Source of the DNA: Trichomonas vaginalis G3 | Taxonomy: Eukaryota; Parabasalia; Trichomonadida; Trichomonadidae | Length of the DNA: 64,000 bases | Direction: 5' to 3' | Assembly (NCBI RefSeq): GCF_026262505.1 | Contig: NC_067207.1 | Coordinates: 19,436,082-19,500,081 of the forward strand | In this document: positions 60,902 to 64,000 of the stretch, one piece after another | Numbering within the stretch: the stretch's first letter is position 1 | Layout of the letters: every line of letters starts with the position of its first letter | Position numbers and translations under genes: made by a program | Notes under the pieces: model-generated | What the model saw: the letters and a program-made list of their open reading frames with translations, nothing else | The model's database searches: none | What the model was told of the DNA's origin: nothing

Positions 60902-62431
60902 ATGAATAGCGTAGATTTAAAAAATTTAATTGATGATTTAGTACTTAATCAAAATTTTCTTAATTATTATGAATTAAAATCATATCTCCAAAAACATGAT
61001 AACAATATAACGGGTGATGATATGGATTATTATTATTCGTATTATAAAAATGAAGTTTTGAAATATCATGATAAAATAATTTCTAAAATTAAAGACAAAA
61101 TTAAAAATAATGAATATTCAAAGGGAAAAAGTAAATCACAACTTAAACAATTGAAAGATTTCAAAAATAAAGTATTAACAGAAGAAGATATTGATGAATT
61201 ATATAAATTATATAAATTATATAATCCTGAGCCGCAAAAACCAAAGGAACAAAAACAAAAGGTGCAAAACGCCCAGGTCCTTCAGACCATAAATGAAGCA
61301 CAAGCTTTAATTTATGATTCATTAGTTAAACCATATTCAGCCCGACTTTTAAATGAAGATCAACTTTTGGAATTCATCCTTCAACATAAACTCGAAGCGG
61401 GAAAGTATATCAAACCTTTATATACAGCATATTTAAAACAAATGAATAGAATACATCCAGAATTAATGAAGGGGGGAATGAAATCCAAAATCAAAGCAGA
61501 TAAAATTAAACCACCTGCAACACCAAACCCTCCAACGACAGTACCTCCTCCTCCTTCAGTTAATCCTTCATCATTCACTTTATTATATCCATTTCAAACA
61601 TTAAAGAAGCAAAAAGATTTTAAAAAGGATTTCAAAATATTAAATAAACCAACTGACCCAAAAATTCAACCGTTAAAGGAAAAATTTAGTCGCCCTTCAT
61701 TTGCACCATATCCATATTCATACGAAATCGATCATTTAGAATATTCAAGAGGAAACGTTACTTATTTATTTGCCATTAACATTAACACCAGATATTTATA
61801 TTGCATTCCGGTGAAAGGGAAAACAGAACAGGAAACAAGAAGAGCTATTCAATACTTACTAGATCATGAAAGAGTAGATAATATAAGGGGTGATGGTGAT
61901 AAAGGATTTCAGGCAGCTATGGCTCATTATTTCCCACAAATTAATTTTTACTTTTCATCCTCTCCATATACGTTTCATAATAAAATAGTTGATGCGGTAA
62001 TGAGAACTCTTAGAGATGCGTTAGGGGTTAATGGTCAGATATACTGGGATGGAAATCATGACTCCATCATACAGCAGTTAGTATATTATTACAATAATAC
62101 ATGGCATAGAACAATAAACATGAAACCGGTGGAAATGAAAAATGATATTTCAAAAGAATGGGAATATATTAGAAAGCAAATGGAAAGGTTGAATGATGTT
62201 AAACGTGAACAAATTAATTCGGGGCTCATGAATTTTAAACAAGGGGATAAAGTTTTGATTCATCTCGATTATGGAAAAACTGATAAATCAATGACAAAAA
62301 GAAGACGAAGATTTGACACAATAGCTGAATTTGTTAGATATATTAACGGCAATGCATTAGTTGAAGTTGACAATAAATTAATAGAAATTCCGATTTATTT
62401 TATTACTCCATTATATTTAAATAATATTTAA
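60902..62431 (+). CDS. Maverick integrase, retroviral type
   Basis: 509 residues, intact. The N-terminal ~200 residues are helical and charged, then a Pro-rich linker (PPATPNPPTTVPPPPS). The RNase-H-fold core begins at ~272: D277 (YEIDHLEYSRG), D331 (IRGDGDKGF), and at the third catalytic position D364 (KIVDAVMRTLRDALG) where most relatives have Glu. An SH3-like C-terminal part follows (FKQGDKVLIHLDY ... VEVDNKLIEIPIYFI). It catalyses insertion of the element. The start follows TTTTATTTTTATATAAATG. It lies 100 bases after the polymerase and 19 before the next gene. Confidence 0.9.
   Translation: MNSVDLKNLIDDLVLNQNFLNYYELKSYLQKHDNNITGDDMDYYYSYYKNEVLKYHDKIISKIKDKIKNNEYSKGKSKSQLKQLKDFKNKVLTEEDIDELYKLYKLYNPEPQKPKEQKQKVQNAQVLQTINEAQALIYDSLVKPYSARLLNEDQLLEFILQHKLEAGKYIKPLYTAYLKQMNRIHPELMKGGMKSKIKADKIKPPATPNPPTTVPPPPSVNPSSFTLLYPFQTLKKQKDFKKDFKILNKPTDPKIQPLKEKFSRPSFAPYPYSYEIDHLEYSRGNVTYLFAININTRYLYCIPVKGKTEQETRRAIQYLLDHERVDNIRGDGDKGFQAAMAHYFPQINFYFSSSPYTFHNKIVDAVMRTLRDALGVNGQIYWDGNHDSIIQQLVYYYNNTWHRTINMKPVEMKNDISKEWEYIRKQMERLNDVKREQINSGLMNFKQGDKVLIHLDYGKTDKSMTKRRRRFDTIAEFVRYINGNALVEVDNKLIEIPIYFITPLYLNNI
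61272..61288 (+). repeat. Palindromic insert-like hairpin in the integrase gene
   Basis: GGTC-CTTCA-GACC at 61,276-61,288, preceded ~45 bases earlier by GAGCCGCAAAAACC, a variant of the GCCGCAAA start of the two polymerase inserts. Confidence 0.45.
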
Positions 62432-62450
62432 TTTTTTTATTTCGTAAGAA

Positions 62451-62723
62451 ATGAGTAACAACGAAGCAGTCAAGAGTCCAGACGATGAATATAAAAAGAA
62501 ACTAAACAGAATTAAATCAAAAATATGTTATTACAAAAAGAAGCCACAATGTGGTGGGGTTGAAAACGATAAAGAGAGGAAAGAAATAATCGAAAAATTA
62601 GAAACTTATCGTTCAATCCTTAAACTGAGTGAAGCAAAAATAAAAGAATTTAATAGAATAAATAAATTGATTGGAAGAGATGAATTTAATAAAGATGAAT
62701 TTTTAAACTCTATCCAAATTTAA
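62451..62723 (+). CDS. Small basic/helical Maverick protein, 90 residues
   Basis: Starts MSNNEAVKSPDDEYKKKLN behind TTTTTTTATTTCGTAAGAA. Lys-rich, predicted mainly helical, with one C...C pair (KICYYKKKPQCGG). Unknown family. The end overlaps the convergent minus-strand gene by a few bases. Confidence 0.6.
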   Translation: MSNNEAVKSPDDEYKKKLNRIKSKICYYKKKPQCGGVENDKERKEIIEKLETYRSILKLSEAKIKEFNRINKLIGRDEFNKDEFLNSIQI

Positions 62724-62884
62724 TTTTTATTCCTCTTCGACAACATCTCTCTTTCCATCATTACCGCATAACCACATTTTCTCAATTTTAGTGGTTTGTT
62801 ATTTTTAACATGTTCTTGCATCATTTTTATCATTTCCTCCCTTGTTATGATTCGTGGTAAATTTTGAGCTTGTGGGGTATTCAT
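62720..62884 (-). CDS. Small Maverick protein with LTxxxLxK-type motif, 1 of 3
   Basis: 54 residues from ATG 62,884 (TTTTTATCATAAATG). It contains RIITREEMIKMMQEH and KLRKCGYAVMMEREML. The IITREEMIKMM segment matches LLTKDELNKMM and LLTRQQLEKLL in the two small genes downstream. Function unknown. Confidence 0.55.
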   Translation of the reverse strand: MNTPQAQNLPRIITREEMIKMMQEHVKNNKPLKLRKCGYAVMMEREMLSKRNKN

Positions 62885-62889
62885 TTATG

Positions 62890-63015
62890 ATAAAAATAAA
62901 AATTTGTTATCACTTATTTTATCGTGAATGTTTTTAGGTTATTCAATAATTAATTATTTTTGAATAACTGGGAAATAAATTTACGTCAAATATGCAATTT
63001 ATAAAATCTTATGTC
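62890..63015. other. Spacer, no gene seen
   Basis: AT-rich sequence between the minus-strand small gene and the tRNA-like sequence. Confidence 0.45.
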
Positions 63016-63019
63016 GACA

Positions 63020-63092
63020 GGCTACGTAGCACAGTGGTCTAAGGTGGTGTTATGGAGGGGTCAAGGTCTGTGGTTCGAACCGCGACAGCGCC
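63020..63092 (+). tRNA. tRNA-like sequence, probably degenerate
   Basis: A 73-base stretch with an A box (TAGCACAGTGG) and a B box (GGTTCGAACC) at tRNA spacing. The 3' end CAGCGCC would pair with a GGCGCTG 5' end, but the actual 5' end GGCTACG matches only partly. The T stem and D stem also pair imperfectly. It is a pseudo-tRNA or tRNA-derived signal; no anticodon can be assigned safely. Confidence 0.45.
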
Positions 63093-63342
63093 GTATTTTC
63101 TTATTTTCTTTATTTGTCTTGTTTGTCGTGAATAAAAAGTATCATAAAAGTGCTCTATCTTCCACGGGAATAAATAAAAAATTTACTTTATTTCTTCTTT
63201 ATTTCTTCTTTATTTCTTTGTTCCCGTGGAAGAAGGGTTTTGCTGTTTTTTCTCAGCCGAAATCAATGATTTTTTCATTTTTGGAATCCTTAGCGAATGA
63301 GGAATCTTTTCTCTCGTGGAAGCTTTGACCTAAAATATAATT

Positions 63343-63395
63343 TAGGTGAAGAGGTGAGATATCACCTGTTTTTTCACCTGTTTTTATGGTAGTAG
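63343..63395 (+). repeat. AGGTGA palindromic block, copy D (Maverick 2)
   Basis: ATTTAGGTGAAGAGGTGAGA, then TATCACCTG, TTTTTTCACCTG. AGGTGA-GATA-TCACCT is a perfect hairpin. The same block lies between genes of Maverick 1. Confidence 0.75.
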
Positions 63396-63417
63396 TGAAA
63401 TAAAATTTTGTTATCAG

Positions 63418-63600
63418 TTATTTTATCATCATTTTATTAAGTTCATCTTTAGTTAATAATTTGAATGGATTCGCTAATGTTCCACCTTGAGTCACAACAC
63501 TTGCCCCGGCTAATTGTGAAGAACCTGGGATAAGTACTCCATGAAATGATTTCATTGGTATCATTAATTTAGAAATAGTTGGCTTAATTAATTTGGTCAT
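63418..63600 (-). CDS. Small Maverick protein with LTxxxLxK-type motif, 2 of 3
   Basis: 60 residues from ATG 63,600 behind TTTTATTTTTATCATAAATG. It has a Pro/Ser/Gly-rich N-terminal half (GVLIPGSSQLAGASVVTQGG) and ends FKLLTKDELNKMMIK. Unknown function; shares the C-terminal helix motif with its two neighbours. Confidence 0.6.
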   Translation of the reverse strand: MTKLIKPTISKLMIPMKSFHGVLIPGSSQLAGASVVTQGGTLANPFKLLTKDELNKMMIK

Positions 63601-63660
63601 TTATGATAAAAATAAAATTGCATAATTTAAATTTTTTTTCTTTCTCATTTTCTCATTTTC

Positions 63661-63795
63661 TCATTTTTCATTCTGTTTTGGTTTCAGCAACTTTTCAAGT
63701 TGTTGTCTTGTCAGTAACTTTAATTTTAACTTTGGATCAAATATTGGGTTTCCATCTTTATCTCTTCCAATAACACCATATGGTAGAATCTTCAT
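63661..63795 (-). CDS. Small Maverick protein with LTxxxLxK-type motif, 3 of 3
   Basis: 44 residues from ATG 63,795 behind TTTTTATTTTAGTATAAATG. Reads MKILPYGVIGRDKDGNPIFD, then KLLTRQQLEKLLKPKQ. Unknown function. Confidence 0.6.
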   Translation of the reverse strand: MKILPYGVIGRDKDGNPIFDPKLKLKLLTRQQLEKLLKPKQNEK

Positions 63796-63872
63796 TTATA
63801 CTAAAATAAAAATTTAAATTATGCTGTTTGCTCTTTTGGAGCTCCTAAAGTTTGTTTCACAAACATTGAGCT

Positions 63873-64000
63873 TCATTGAACTCTATACCATGCGAATACA
63901 GTCATAAATGGTGGCATGTAATCTTTACTTTGTCCCGTTGTTTGTGTATATCCTGAAACGCGATGTGTATGGTTTCCTTCTCCCTGAGTGTCACTCCAGT
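63873..64000 (-). CDS. Tail-collar-like protein C-terminus, 5' part outside the window
   Basis: The minus-strand frame ending at 63,873 reads GEGNHTHRVSGYTQTTGQSK, then MPPFMTVFAWYRVQ, the same pattern as the end of the Maverick 1 gene at 25,213-25,632 (NMPPYMTVYAWYRIA). This HTH ... MPPY/F-x-T-V-x-A-W-Y-R ending is the phage tail-collar/fibre-tip signature. One frame change lies near 63,980, at the window edge. Likely a host-recognition protein of Maverick 2. Confidence 0.6.
   Translation of the reverse strand, partial: WSDTQGEGNHTHRVSGYTQTTGQSKDYMPPFMTVFAWYRVQ

Larger units (their letters stand above)
55832..64000. mobile_element. Maverick/Polinton element 2, partial
   Basis: DNA polymerase B, integrase, small element-type proteins and a collar-like protein lie together with shared TTTTAT..ATAAATG start motifs. 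The left limit is uncertain (I place it near the foldback at 55.83 kb) and the right end is outside the window. Gene content and sequence differ from Maverick 1. Confidence 0.75.

Noticed and set aside
63011-63328. 105-residue protein beginning in the tRNA-like sequence
   Set aside because: Its start lies outside any start motif, its first 30 residues are the translated tRNA-like sequence and the rest is Phe/Leu-rich AT sequence.

Overview
The window looks like nuclear DNA of a trichomonad (Parabasalia), probably Tritrichomonas-like. It is AT-rich and apparently intron-poor. A TCATTT initiator-like motif sits just upstream of several start codons. The gene families fit this group: a protein kinase, a GGAI/GGAF beta-helix surface protein, a homeobox-like/WD40 protein, a BTB-like/UBR-box protein, Maverick (Polinton) elements and a TTAA-type DNA transposon. 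The species is inferred, not proven.

Region 1 (1-20.9 kb) is host DNA. It starts inside a coiled-coil, possibly bZIP-like, gene and then carries a homeobox-like/WD40 protein. Next comes an array of nine paralogous proteins of about 215 residues (motifs NWWRQ, WGGLSL, GIPGP) that share a block of about 60 bp upstream. The array is interrupted by a beta-helix membrane protein, a BTB/UBR protein and a metallo-beta-lactamase-fold hydrolase. Several array members have lost ATG or carry a nonsense codon.

Region 2 (20,977-52,525) is one TTAA-flanked, Kolobok-like DNA transposon with a DDE-type transposase at 50.8-52.1 kb. A Maverick of about 28.5 kb (about 21,029-49,574) has inserted inside it. The Maverick has long terminal inverted repeats that contain a GC-rich hairpin. 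It encodes a D12-class DNA methyltransferase, small virion-type proteins, a phage-tail-fibre-like repeat protein, a tail-collar-like protein, an integrase, a packaging ATPase and two copies of a probable capsid component. From about 25.1 to 49.2 kb reading frames break every few dozen bases, and from about 37.8 to 46.8 kb the + strand becomes oddly A+C rich. I think this is mostly uncorrected long-read sequence and partly real decay.

Region 3 (52.5-55.8 kb) is host DNA with a second small TTAA-flanked element (52,980-54,019) ending beside a Ser/Thr kinase gene.

Region 4 (about 55.8 kb to the end) is part of a second, different Maverick. It holds a hypothetical protein, a frameshifted family-B DNA polymerase with an HNH-like insert, an intact integrase, several small proteins (three share an LT-R/K-xxL motif), a tRNA-like sequence and the C-terminus of another tail-collar-like protein. 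Maverick genes in both elements share an AT-rich start-site motif (TTTTAT..ATAAATG), and both elements carry an AGGTGA/TCACCT palindromic block.
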